DNA of 64,000 nt, taken from Bacteroidales bacterium. Its GTDB lineage: Bacteria; Bacteroidota; Bacteroidia; Bacteroidales; UBA932. Position 1 is the first letter of the stretch. Every line of letters starts with the position of its first letter. A model generated the notes under the pieces. The model searched no databases. It worked only from the letters and a program-made list of their open reading frames with translations, and was not told the origin of the DNA. The translations under genes and the position numbers were made by a program. The stretch lies in NCBI GenBank assembly GCA_024401695.1, contig JAKSKN010000002.1, positions 186,001 to 250,000 on the forward strand, given 5' to 3'. This document shows, in pieces, positions 17,242 to 25,723 of this stretch.

Positions 17242-20014
17242 CATATCTGATTGTTTTTGATTCAAGTTTTTCTCCGTGACAAGTCACTTCGAATGTGAAT
17301 TCGCGCTCGGCGGCCATTCCTTCAAATGAGCCTTCGCGCTTTCCGACGGTCATCGTGCGGCTTTCGGCATCCCAGTCGAAGCTGATGTTGCTGAAGGCCC
17401 CCTTTTCATAATTGTAGTTGGTGCCTTCATCTTCGTAAAGAGTGAAATGTGCATCCCTGCCGCCGGTAACCTGGAATTGAAGGTCGTTCTGCGGCTCGGC
17501 GGAGCTTTGGATATATTCTCCCACAGGATATATCTGTCCGTCGCGGACAAATATAGGAATGTGGGAATAAGGGGCGTCGGCGACAATCGTCCGGCCACCC
17601 TTGATGACTTCTGTCTGCCCGAGCAGGTACCAGTCGCCTTCAGGCAGATAGACCTCGCGGTTGCGGGCTTTGTATTCATATACCGGACAAACGAGGAATG
17701 CGTCGCCGAACATATATTCGTCGCCGATGTTGCAGGCGGCAGGGTCGTCAGGGTAGTCCATCACGAGAGGACGCATCATCGTGTAGTCCTCGAAATGGAC
17801 GCGAGCAGCGAGCGTATAGATGTATGGCAGAAGCATATAGCGCATCTGGTTGGCGGTGAGAATGGCCCTGTACGCGTCGGAGTCTTCAGGTACTACCAGC
17901 CACGGCTCGCGGAACGGGAACTGGCCGTGTGCACGGTAGAGCGGGGTGAGGAAGCCCCATTCGTGCCAGCGGGCCTGCATCTCCATCCATTCCTCCATAT
18001 CGGCGTTTATCTTGCCTGTGGCGGTGTAGAGGTTCATCGCATTGACGAAACGGTTCTCGACGGAGAAGCCTCCGATATCCTGGCCCCAGAACGGGATGCC
18101 GGAGATGGAATAGTTGAGTCCGGCGCTGATCTGCGCCTTCATATCTTCCCAGCGCGTGCCGATGTCGCCGCTCCAGGATGCGGTGGAATAGCGCTGGAGG
18201 CCGGCGAAGCCGTTGCGGGTAAGCAGGAACACGCGGGTGTCCGGGTCATATCCGCGCTGGCCCTCGTAGATGGCCTGCGCGTTCATCAGCGCGTATGCGT
18301 TGAAATATTCCGTAGATGTGCCGAGGGCGGTAGGGCCGCACATAGCCTTGCGATAGTCCATATCCGTGCAGTCGTGGATGTTCGGCTCGCTGGCATCCAT
18401 CCACCAGGCGTCGATGCCGAGAGGGGCGAGGTGGTCGCGCATCTGCCCCCAGAAGAGTTTGCGTGCGCCCTCTGAGTATGCGTCGTAGAAAGACTGCTCG
18501 TAGCCCAGCCAGTCGATGACGCTGTCGCGTATGGCGGTCTGGTATATCCAGCCTTTTTCGTCCATTTCCTTGAAATGCTCCGTATAGCGGTAGAATTTCG
18601 GCCAGACTGAAATCATAAAGCGGCCGTTCATTGTGTGGATACTGTCGACCATTCCCTTCGGGTCAGGGAAACGGGACGCATCGAATTCGTGGCTGCCCCA
18701 CTGGTCAGGAAGCCAGTACTGCCAGTCCTGTACGATATTGTCGACAGCGATGCCGCGGTCGCGGAACTCCTTGAGGGTGCCGACGACTTCAGCCTGAGAG
18801 GTATAGCGCTCACGGCTCTGCCAGTAGCCCAATGACCATTTCGGCATTATCTGGGCCTTGCCGGTAAGAGTGCGGTAGCCGCCGATGACTTCATCTATGT
18901 TGTCGCCAGCAATGAAATAATAGTCTATCTGGCGCTGCATTTCGCCCCACCAGCTCATCTTGGCCTGCTCGGCCTTGTCAGCAGGGGAGAGGGCGCGCAG
19001 GCCGCAATAGCTCACGCCGCCGTCCGGAAGCCATTCGATGCGGATCGGTGTCCTGACGCCTTCCTGCAGGTCCACTTCGAACTTGCGGGCGTTGGGATTC
19101 CAGGCGGTGCGCCATACTTCCGGCATCACTTCCTTGCCGTCCACGAAAACCTTCGTGTAGCCGGCGTAATAGAGGCGGAAACGGTAGGTGCCTGTCCGGG
19201 ATGGCTCAAGGAAACCTTCGTAGGTCACTTTCGAACCGTTGAAATTGAAGCCTTCCGGCGAATTCATCACTATGTCGCACTGCGGGGTGCGGAGATATTC
19301 CTGATTCAGGCCGGTTTCGCGTCGGACCAGAGTCTCGCCGCGGAACGGAACATAGGTTCCGGTAAGGGCACCCTCCACACCATCCTTGTCGTAAAGGGTG
19401 AACACTTTTTCAAGAGACTCGTAGTCCCTCGGGTCACCCCAGCGGCAGAAACTGTAACTGTCCCAGAGGATGCCGTATTTTTTTGAGGAGACGACGAAAG
19501 GCACGCTGATCTTGGTATTGTACTGGAAAAGCTCCTCGTTGCGGCCCTTGTAGTTCCATTCGTCGGCCTGATGCTGGCCCAGACCGAAGAATCCCTCGTT
19601 GTCGTCGGATGCGAACACCTGGCGTACGGTCCAGGCCTTGTCTCCCTCGACCTCGACAGGGGAGAATTCCCTGTGGTCTTCCATTGTGATTGCTTCTCCG
19701 TCGGCCTTGAAGTATGACACGGAGCCGGTTCCGTTGTCAATCACCGCCCTGTAGAGAGAAGTTGCGACTTCGGTCGTGCTGTCTGTCCTGATAATTTCAG
19801 CCTTTACCGAGGATTGCTGGGGAACGATGATAATCGAAGGCCGTGTGGAGAATTTTTCGCCCTGAGGGATTGATGTGACGTGGAAGATGCCCTCGCTTAC
19901 TGCCTGCACCCTGACTTTTGACCCGTCGTCAGTGGTGACTTCAACTCCATTCTTGACCGTGCTGCAGCTGGCAAGCAGTGTGCAGCAGGCCAGGAGTGAT
20001 AAGAATTTTTTCAT
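17213..20014 (-). CDS. Glycoside hydrolase family 31, alpha-xylosidase-like with PA14 insert, lipoprotein
   Basis: Retaining alpha-glycosidase, most likely an alpha-xylosidase that removes the non-reducing-end xylose from xyloglucan-type oligosaccharides. ATG at 20014 gives MKKFLSLLACCTLLASC with lipobox Cys. Domain order: N-terminal beta-sandwich (about 30-230) with FFGLGQHQADEWNYKGR, a PA14 insert (about 240-340) with GFLEPSRTGTYRFRLYYAG, then the TIM barrel with the nucleophile Asp in WWMDASEPNIHD (near residue 540) and the acid/base Asp in SASWSGDIGTRW-like sequence (near 620), and C-terminal beta-domains. PA14-containing GH31 enzymes are known from xyloglucan loci of Bacteroides and Cellvibrio. 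At 933 residues it has the expected size. It is the first gene of the operon and is divergent from the HTCS-type regulator. Confidence 0.92.
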   Translation of the reverse strand: MKKFLSLLACCTLLASCSTVKNGVEVTTDDGSKVRVQAVSEGIFHVTSIPQGEKFSTRPSIIIVPQQSSVKAEIIRTDSTTEVATSLYRAVIDNGTGSVSYFKADGEAITMEDHREFSPVEVEGDKAWTVRQVFASDDNEGFFGLGQHQADEWNYKGRNEELFQYNTKISVPFVVSSKKYGILWDSYSFCRWGDPRDYESLEKVFTLYDKDGVEGALTGTYVPFRGETLVRRETGLNQEYLRTPQCDIVMNSPEGFNFNGSKVTYEGFLEPSRTGTYRFRLYYAGYTKVFVDGKEVMPEVWRTAWNPNARKFEVDLQEGVRTPIRIEWLPDGGVSYCGLRALSPADKAEQAKMSWWGEMQRQIDYYFIAGDNIDEVIGGYRTLTGKAQIMPKWSLGYWQSRERYTSQAEVVGTLKEFRDRGIAVDNIVQDWQYWLPDQWGSHEFDASRFPDPKGMVDSIHTMNGRFMISVWPKFYRYTEHFKEMDEKGWIYQTAIRDSVIDWLGYEQSFYDAYSEGARKLFWGQMRDHLAPLGIDAWWMDASEPNIHDCTDMDYRKAMCGPTALGTSTEYFNAYALMNAQAIYEGQRGYDPDTRVFLLTRNGFAGLQRYSTASWSGDIGTRWEDMKAQISAGLNYSISGIPFWGQDIGGFSVENRFVNAMNLYTATGKINADMEEWMEMQARWHEWGFLTPLYRAHGQFPFREPWLVVPEDSDAYRAILTANQMRYMLLPYIYTLAARVHFEDYTMMRPLVMDYPDDPAACNIGDEYMFGDAFLVCPVYEYKARNREVYLPEGDWYLLGQTEVIKGGRTIVADAPYSHIPIFVRDGQIYPVGEYIQSSAEPQNDLQFQVTGGRDAHFTLYEDEGTNYNYEKGAFSNISFDWDAESRTMTVGKREGSFEGMAAEREFTFEVTCHGEKLESKTIRYDGEAQTIAF

Positions 20015-20045
20015 CTGGATTGCCTGTTTCGTGATTCTCGGTGCC

Positions 20046-20053
20046 CAAATATA
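20046..20053 (-). promoter_or_regulatory. Candidate -7 box for the GH31-GH2-esterase operon
   Basis: Minus-strand TATATTTG about 32 bases before the GH31 ATG. The nearest TTG on that strand is about 24 bases upstream, longer than ideal. Weak -33 elements fit a promoter that needs an activator, such as the neighbouring regulator. Confidence 0.45.
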
Positions 20054-20105
20054 TAAAATATATTTGTGAATACATTTCAATTTTTGACTTTCATACTGTC
20101 AATTA

Positions 20106-20136
20106 TTTGAAACTTCCAAATATTGTCTTAATTTTG
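20106..20136 (+). promoter_or_regulatory. Promoter of the HTCS-type regulator
   Basis: TTTG (20106-20109), 19-base spacer, TAATTTTG (20129-20136): a full match to the Bacteroidota -33/-7 consensus. Transcription would start near 20143, which leaves only about 14 bases before the ATG at 20157 and rules out the in-frame GTG at 20136 as start. Confidence 0.75.
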
Positions 20137-20156
20137 TGAAAAGTACAACCGTTGTC

Positions 20157-23100
20157 ATGAAAAAAAATATATTGTTATTTGTCGCTTCGCTGTCTTTGCT
20201 CGGCATATTCCCGGTACAGACAGGCGCGGCTGACCACTTCAGCTATCAGCTCTTCCCCCCGGGATCAGGCATCCCGACTACTGTTACCGGCATATTCTGC
20301 CAGCCCCGCGGCTATGTCTGGCTTTCCTCTCTGGAAGGTCTGACCAGGATTGACAATTACCAGCAGCATCTTTATCTATACGATGCCGATAACGACAGGT
20401 CGCTTCCGTCCAACTCCATTTACGGCGTGTATGCCGACAAGGCTGATAATGTGTGGGCGATGACAGAACGCGGTGTGGCCCGTTACAACAGCGCCACCGA
20501 TGATTTCGACCGTTATGACTTTCTTGCCTACAGCGCCTTTGCAGACGGAATCGGCTGCTATTTCGGCCAGCTGGACACACTCAGGAAGTATGATTATGAG
20601 TCCGGTACCATAAGCGATGTCCGCCCTCTCTCAAGTGAGAGGCCTTTCAGGATTGACAAGATGCTTCCGTGGACATCCGGCAGGGTCCTGCTCTTCTCGA
20701 GAGAACGCGGGGTCCTCATTTATGATCCGAATTCCGATACAGTCCTCACTCCGCCTGCAGATCTTGGGCAGAGTTCCGAAATCTTCGTCGATTCACGCTA
20801 TCACGTCTATGTAGCCAGGAAGGCGGAAGGATTTGAAGTGTATGGAAGCAATCTTGAACTGATAGAAAGGTTCTCGGCAGAGAACAGCGGCCTGCTGAGC
20901 AATTTTGTCACCGCTTTTGCAGAACAGAACGGTATTATATATATAGGTACGCTTCACGGGATGAGCGTCTACTATCCGGAAACCGGGACAATCACGTCGC
21001 TCAAGCACGATTTTGAAGGCGGGAATTCTCTTCCTGTCAATTCCGTGATTTCCCTTGCCATCGACAATGCCGGTGTGATCTACGCCGGAAGGGCTAAGGG
21101 CGGACTTTTCACTATGGTCCGTTCCAAGGCGGTGGAATACAGCATTACCGAAGGAAACGGCGCCCTCTGCCCCGATGGACTGAACGATATTTTCCAATAT
21201 GGTTCCGACCGTCGCATCTGGTGTGCGACTGACGGGTCCGGTATTGCCAGTTATGATCCGGAGACGGCTTCTTTCCGCAGATATCCTTCCACTGCCGATA
21301 TGAAACCGGTGTCACTTGCCAGACTGCAGGACGGGAAACTTCTGTTTTTCGACTATCCAAGGCGATTCTGTGCTTTCGATCCGGCAAGCGGAGCGGTGTC
21401 TCCGTTTATTTTTGGAAGTCCCATTCTTGACCAGCCGAATTCGGGCATAACATACGAAGTCATCCAGGGACAGGGGAGTTTGGTCTATATTACGACCGGA
21501 GACTCGTTCTATTCCTACGATTCCGCAAGCAAGGAGATTCGCTCGATCTCCGTCCCTGCCGGAACGACATCCAATTCCAGGATAATAGCTTCATCGGGCA
21601 ACAATACTACTCAGTACTTCAACAATTCACGCTTCCTTTTCAAGTACGACCCCAATTCCATGCTGATGAGTGTCGTATATGACCTTGGCCCGGATGTGCG
21701 CATCTATTCCACCGCTTATGATGGAGGAGAGCACCTCTGGATGGCCACGGAAGAGGGCCTTGCTGTGTATAACCTTTGGTCGAATACCTATGAACTGATT
21801 GAAAATGAGTTTATCAAGGGTGCAAGAGGTGTGATAGTCGACAAAAACGGGAAGGTACTTGTGTCCACGATCCACGACGTGTTCATCTACAACCCGTCAA
21901 CAAAGTCTTTCTATCGCCTGGGCGTTGCAGAGGGCATATCATCATCGTCCGGCTTCAATCCCAAGCCTTGCCTTCTCTCAACAAGCGGAGATGTCTATCT
22001 TGCAGGGTCAACCCACCTCGTACGCATAGATTCGGACTTTTCCATCCGCACGCAGGATACGCCGGGCATACGGCTTGAATCAATAAGCGTGGATGGCGTC
22101 ATGCTGGAGAACCTTGATAAAGTCAGGGTCAAATCAACGACAAGTGATATTGAAATTAAAGTGTTTGTCAACGAGGATGTTGTACGTTCCGGCAAGAAGT
22201 ACCGCTTCAAATTGAACAACACCGTTTATGAAAAGGACAAGCCGGTCCTGCAGATTTCGTCCTGCAATCCGGGCTCATACGACATAAACGTATCCTGCTC
22301 GACGAGCGGCTGTGAGTGGACAGACTGGCAGAATGTAGGCAGATTCACGGTCAAGAACAAGTGGTACGAGTCCTGGTGGTTCTTCGTGATATGTCTTCTC
22401 CTGGCGGTCGCTGCTTTCGGCTATCTATATTTTGAGAAGTATGCGAAACATAAACCTGCGGCCGATAATGACAAGTCCCCTGAAATCTCTCCTGAGGATC
22501 AGTCGCGTCTGAGCAACCTTGTCAATCTGAGCCACGATCTGCGCACACCGCTTACGCTTATTATGGGGCCGCTTGAGAATGTGCTGAAGGATCTGCCGGA
22601 AGGAGACCCTAATGAAAAGCGCTTGAAGGGAGTGTATAAGCAGGCTGACAGGATGAAGACGATTCTCAATGACTTCTTTGCAGATGACGACATCGAGGCG
22701 GGCGTGCCTGCCGCTCCGATGGAAAAGGAAACCGCCGTCCTTCGTCCTGCAACGCCTGAGCAGCAAAGTGTGCCTGTCGTTTCACGTGATGAGGCAAGGA
22801 AGGCCAGGTCTGAAGAGAAATCCGAGCCCGTCCCTGATCAGGTTGGCATTGCAAAGGAACATCTTGAGACCGTGTCTCTCAGCAGTCTGCTGCCTACGAA
22901 GGAGGAGTATTCTTCGGTAGTTGAATTGAAGGATGCGTCAATTCTTCTCGTAGAAGACGATATTGAGCTGCGCAGCTATGTGCGCGACGAGTTGAAGGAC
23001 GACGTAAAGCAGGTATTCGTCGCCGGGAACGGTATTGAAGCCATTGAAGTTCTCAACCGTCAGAACATCGATATCATCGTAAGCGACGTGATGATGCCGG

Positions 23101-23705
23101 AGATGGATGGTTTCGCCCTTTGCCGCTATGTCAAGACTACAGTTGCAGTAAGCCACATTCCTGTAATCCTGTTGACGGCGCGTACCGATGAGAACAGCCG
23201 TATCCTTGGCTATAAGAACGGTGCAGATGACTATATCACCAAGCCGTTTGACTTGAATTACCTTAAGACCGCAATCACCAACCTCTTCCTCAGCCGTGCT
23301 CTCGTGAGGAAGCGTTATTCTACGGAAGGTGCAATTCCTGATTCACGTGAGACAACGTTCAGTTCGGCCGATGAGAACTTTATGAAAGCCTTTGAAACAT
23401 TCGTGCGTGAAAACATAGGCAATGCAGAGCTGGATATGAGGATGCTTGTGGAGGGAATGAATATGAGTCGTACCGTATTATATAATAAGGTAAAGCAGCT
23501 CACGGGAATGAATCTCCAGAATTATGTCAACAAGTGCCGTATGGAGTATGTGATAGAGAAGATGCGTACAACTGATCTTCCTCTTGCTGAAATTGCAGAG
23601 CAATCCGGCTTCAATTCTCCTCGCTACTTCAGTACTTCGTTCAAGAACTACACCGGTATGACGCCGTCACAATACAAGAAGGAGGTCATAGATGCGGGTA
23701 AATAA
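20157..23705 (+). CDS. HTCS-type sensor/regulator lacking the HATPase domain
   Basis: Inner-membrane regulator of the hybrid two-component type, expected to sense a glycan fragment in the periplasm and control the divergent GH31-GH2-esterase operon. Order: signal peptide (1-29), beta-propeller repeats of the Reg_prop type (about 30-620), a Y_Y_Y-like domain (about 640-735), TM helix near 740-760, a HisKA segment with NLSHDLRTPLTLI (His near 793) and LKGVYKQADRMKTILNDFF, then a charged, proline-rich linker of about 80 residues (about 845-925), a receiver with LLVEDD, the phospho-Asp in IIVSDVMMPEMDGF (near 977) and ITKPFD, and a C-terminal AraC-type HTH (SGFNSPRYFSTSFKNYTGMTPSQY). The N-box, DxGxG and GxGxG motifs of the ATP-binding domain are absent, although the frame is intact. 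1,182 residues; normal HTCS proteins are around 1,300-1,400. Confidence 0.9.
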   Translation: MKKNILLFVASLSLLGIFPVQTGAADHFSYQLFPPGSGIPTTVTGIFCQPRGYVWLSSLEGLTRIDNYQQHLYLYDADNDRSLPSNSIYGVYADKADNVWAMTERGVARYNSATDDFDRYDFLAYSAFADGIGCYFGQLDTLRKYDYESGTISDVRPLSSERPFRIDKMLPWTSGRVLLFSRERGVLIYDPNSDTVLTPPADLGQSSEIFVDSRYHVYVARKAEGFEVYGSNLELIERFSAENSGLLSNFVTAFAEQNGIIYIGTLHGMSVYYPETGTITSLKHDFEGGNSLPVNSVISLAIDNAGVIYAGRAKGGLFTMVRSKAVEYSITEGNGALCPDGLNDIFQYGSDRRIWCATDGSGIASYDPETASFRRYPSTADMKPVSLARLQDGKLLFFDYPRRFCAFDPASGAVSPFIFGSPILDQPNSGITYEVIQGQGSLVYITTGDSFYSYDSASKEIRSISVPAGTTSNSRIIASSGNNTTQYFNNSRFLFKYDPNSMLMSVVYDLGPDVRIYSTAYDGGEHLWMATEEGLAVYNLWSNTYELIENEFIKGARGVIVDKNGKVLVSTIHDVFIYNPSTKSFYRLGVAEGISSSSGFNPKPCLLSTSGDVYLAGSTHLVRIDSDFSIRTQDTPGIRLESISVDGVMLENLDKVRVKSTTSDIEIKVFVNEDVVRSGKKYRFKLNNTVYEKDKPVLQISSCNPGSYDINVSCSTSGCEWTDWQNVGRFTVKNKWYESWWFFVICLLLAVAAFGYLYFEKYAKHKPAADNDKSPEISPEDQSRLSNLVNLSHDLRTPLTLIMGPLENVLKDLPEGDPNEKRLKGVYKQADRMKTILNDFFADDDIEAGVPAAPMEKETAVLRPATPEQQSVPVVSRDEARKARSEEKSEPVPDQVGIAKEHLETVSLSSLLPTKEEYSSVVELKDASILLVEDDIELRSYVRDELKDDVKQVFVAGNGIEAIEVLNRQNIDIIVSDVMMPEMDGFALCRYVKTTVAVSHIPVILLTARTDENSRILGYKNGADDYITKPFDLNYLKTAITNLFLSRALVRKRYSTEGAIPDSRETTFSSADENFMKAFETFVRENIGNAELDMRMLVEGMNMSRTVLYNKVKQLTGMNLQNYVNKCRMEYVIEKMRTTDLPLAEIAEQSGFNSPRYFSTSFKNYTGMTPSQYKKEVIDAGK

Positions 23706-23741
23706 GGGGTAGTTGAGATTCACCAAGATATATGCACTGAT

Positions 23742-24530
23742 ATGAAGTATTTTTTAAAGATATGCATTGCTGCGATGCTGCTGGCCAGCATTTTAAGTTG
23801 TGATGCATTTCGCAAGCTTACCGGACGTCCTACATCCGATGAGATGGAAGCGAAATTGCGGAAAATCGAGCAGATTGAAGAAGCTCGCCTGAAGGCTCAG
23901 GAGCGGAGCAAGGCAGAAAACGACTCCATAAAGGCGGCGAGGCCGACTGCCAGGGAGAGGGCTGCTGAGATCAAATCCATTCAGCAAAAAGCATTTGAGA
24001 GGGCTGAGGCTGAAGCCAGAGCTAAAAGACAGGCAAAAGCCGCTGCGGCTGAAGCTAAGCGCCCCGGCACCAATGACGAGATTCGGACGGCCTCCAGTCA
24101 GGCTTCTACCAGGCAGAGTCCTGCAAAGACAGAAAGCGTCGCTTCCACCAGGCAGAATCCTGCAAAGACAGAAAGTGTCGCTTCCACCAGGCAGAGTCCT
24201 GCAAAGACAGAAAGCGTCGCTTCCACCAGGCAGAATCCTGCAAAGACAGAAAGTGTCGCTTCCACCAGGCAGAGTCCTGCAAAGACAGAAAGCGTCGTTT
24301 CTTCAAAGTATGATGTAGTAATCGGCTCTTTTATTTACGAGGAAAATGCAAACAGGCTCCATGCCCGGGTTCAGGCCGACGGTTATGACCCGCGCATCGT
24401 CAAGCAGGGGCAGTGGGCAGTTGTTTATGTCAGTTGCCATGCCGATAACTATGCTGATGCCTTGCAGTTTTTTGATAAAATCAGGAAAGAACCATTCTGC
24501 CCGGAAAATGCATGGTTGCAGGCCAGATGA
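23742..24530 (+). CDS. SPOR-domain lipoprotein with 13-residue tandem repeats
   Basis: Predicted lipoprotein that binds denuded peptidoglycan through a C-terminal SPOR domain. Signal peptide MKYFLKICIAAMLLASILSC with lipobox Cys; then a highly charged Ala/Glu/Lys/Arg-rich segment (about 35-115), likely helical; five tandem 13-residue repeats of the form ASTRQ(S/N)PAKTESV (121-185); and the SPOR domain (about 188-262) with YDVVIGSFIYEENANRLHARV and QWAVVYVSC. It starts 36 bases after the regulator gene and heads a compact operon with the small secreted protein, the VTC protein, DUF4956 and DUF2490 genes. SPOR proteins usually act in cell division or envelope work; here the neighbours suggest a link to cell-surface matrix production, which is inference. 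Confidence 0.85.
   Translation: MKYFLKICIAAMLLASILSCDAFRKLTGRPTSDEMEAKLRKIEQIEEARLKAQERSKAENDSIKAARPTARERAAEIKSIQQKAFERAEAEARAKRQAKAAAAEAKRPGTNDEIRTASSQASTRQSPAKTESVASTRQNPAKTESVASTRQSPAKTESVASTRQNPAKTESVASTRQSPAKTESVVSSKYDVVIGSFIYEENANRLHARVQADGYDPRIVKQGQWAVVYVSCHADNYADALQFFDKIRKEPFCPENAWLQAR
24102..24296 (+). repeat. Five in-frame 39-bp tandem repeats
   Basis: Five 39-bp units encode ASTRQSPAKTESV or ASTRQNPAKTESV. Units alternate: S units carry AGT in the middle and AGC-GTC near the end, N units carry AAT and AGT-GTC. The true repeat is therefore a 78-bp pair copied about 2.5 times, with almost no other differences, a sign of recent expansion. Copy number should be able to change without breaking the frame. 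Confidence 0.95.
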
Positions 24531-24549
24531 AATCCAGTTATTCGATAGT

Positions 24550-24978
24550 ATGAAAATTTACTCAATACTTTTTCTTTTCTTGACCGCCATCGTTGTTTCC
24601 GCCAATGCGATGGGGCAGGAAATCAGTCCTGAGACTTTGGCGAAACGAGCCAAGAGGAAGAATCTGACCGTAAAGGAATGGAACGTTGAACAAAGGACCA
24701 GTACGAGATGGCTGGACCACCTCAAAGTATACGATGATCAGGGACGCTGCGTCGAGGAGATTGAATATGCGCAGTATGGACAGAAAGAGAGAATCGTGAC
24801 CACGTACGGCGAAAACGGACTGGTCGAGAAGGAAGTGGTCTATGATGACCGCAACAAGGTTGTCCGCGTCCGAAAATACGAGTATAACGTCGATGGGACA
24901 AAGAGCAAGCAATACAACTATCTTCCAAACGGAAGATTGTATTCCATAAAAACATATGACTACATCTTTGCCGATTGA
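24550..24978 (+). CDS. Small secreted protein, function unknown
   Basis: A 142-residue protein with a clear signal peptide (MKIYSILFLFLTAIVVSANAMGQ), so periplasmic or secreted. The mature part is charged and rich in Tyr, with repeated strands such as DHLKVYDDQGRCVEEIEYAQYG, TTYGENGLVEKEVVYDDRNKVV and KYEYNVDGTKSKQYNYLPNGRL, spaced like short beta-hairpin repeats of the MORN/YD-like kind. I do not recognise a named family. ATG at 24550 is chosen because it starts the signal peptide; the open frame extends further upstream without one. It follows the SPOR gene by 19 bases, and its 3' end overlaps the VTC gene by 23 bases, which makes it a real member of the operon. Confidence 0.7.
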   Translation: MKIYSILFLFLTAIVVSANAMGQEISPETLAKRAKRKNLTVKEWNVEQRTSTRWLDHLKVYDDQGRCVEEIEYAQYGQKERIVTTYGENGLVEKEVVYDDRNKVVRVRKYEYNVDGTKSKQYNYLPNGRLYSIKTYDYIFAD

Positions 24979-25723
24979 TTCGTTCCGGACTATCACCCTG
25001 TCGGAAATGCAGGACGTAAAGCTGATGAATCGAACGGATACAAAGTATATTATTCCTATCGGTTTTCTCCCATCGGTTCTTGAAAGCTGCAAGGGTTCCT
25101 ATTTTCTCCAGAAATCATCGGCTGGTGGGACAACAGAGTACAGGACTTTGTATTTCGACACCCCCGGCCACGATTCTTACCTTCTTCACCTTCACGGACG
25201 CGAGCCCAGGCAAAAATTGCGGACACGCATATATGAAGACACCGGTGACGCTTTCTTTGAAATAAAAACCAAAGGAAACAAGGGGCGGACAAAGAAAAGG
25301 CGGGCGCAGATAGAGGTTGTTGATTTTGAGAATTTTCTTGCCAATCCTGATGCGAGAGACCTGGCGAAGAATAAATCGCGTTGGGATTGCAATGTTCTCA
25401 GCCCTTCAGTTGAAATCCATTTTTCCAGGCTCACACTTGTGAATTACGATAAAACGGAGAGAGTAACCATTGATTATCAACTGAATTTCTTAAATTCGCG
25501 GAACGGAGCTTCCGCATCTCTGCCTGAAATTGCCATATTGGAATTGAAGCGTGACGGCCGCAAGCGTTCATTGATGCAGGACATCCTTCTTCAGATGAGA
25601 ATATTTCCGACACGGTTCAGCAAATATTGTACGGGTCTGATGCTGACCGACAAGAATTTGCCTAAAGGACGATTTAAATTACGACTTATCCAACTGAATA
25701 AACTGATAGACAAATATGCCTGA
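24956..25723 (+). CDS. VTC-domain protein (polyphosphate polymerase family)
   Basis: A 255-residue cytoplasmic protein with the fold of the catalytic VTC domain, a triphosphate-tunnel enzyme that in yeast Vtc4 builds polyphosphate from ATP. Visible tunnel elements are MNRTDTKYIIP near the start, YRTLYFDTPGHDSY, QKLRTRIYE with its Arg-x-Arg, FFEIKTKGNKGRTKKRR, ERVTIDYQLNF and IAILELKRDG with the metal-binding Glu. Bacterial members are usually encoded beside a DUF4956 membrane protein, as here (8-base overlap), and often near a CotH-family kinase, which in this window lies 26 kb away. Polyphosphate synthesis is the family-based expectation; the bacterial product is less well established. Confidence 0.85.
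   Translation: MTTSLPIDSFRTITLSEMQDVKLMNRTDTKYIIPIGFLPSVLESCKGSYFLQKSSAGGTTEYRTLYFDTPGHDSYLLHLHGREPRQKLRTRIYEDTGDAFFEIKTKGNKGRTKKRRAQIEVVDFENFLANPDARDLAKNKSRWDCNVLSPSVEIHFSRLTLVNYDKTERVTIDYQLNFLNSRNGASASLPEIAILELKRDGRKRSLMQDILLQMRIFPTRFSKYCTGLMLTDKNLPKGRFKLRLIQLNKLIDKYA

Noticed and set aside
17447..18475. Long open frame of 342 codons on the plus strand
   Set aside because: It lies fully antisense to the conserved GH31 catalytic domain, has no recognisable motif and arises from the codon bias of the real gene.
20136..20156. In-frame GTG start seven codons upstream for the HTCS-type regulator
   Set aside because: The GTG overlaps the -7 promoter box TAATTTTG, so it would not be in the transcript; ATG at 20157 also starts the signal peptide.
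24102..24296. Regular repeats considered as a CRISPR array
   Set aside because: The units are directly adjacent with no spacers, stay in frame and encode a protein repeat.
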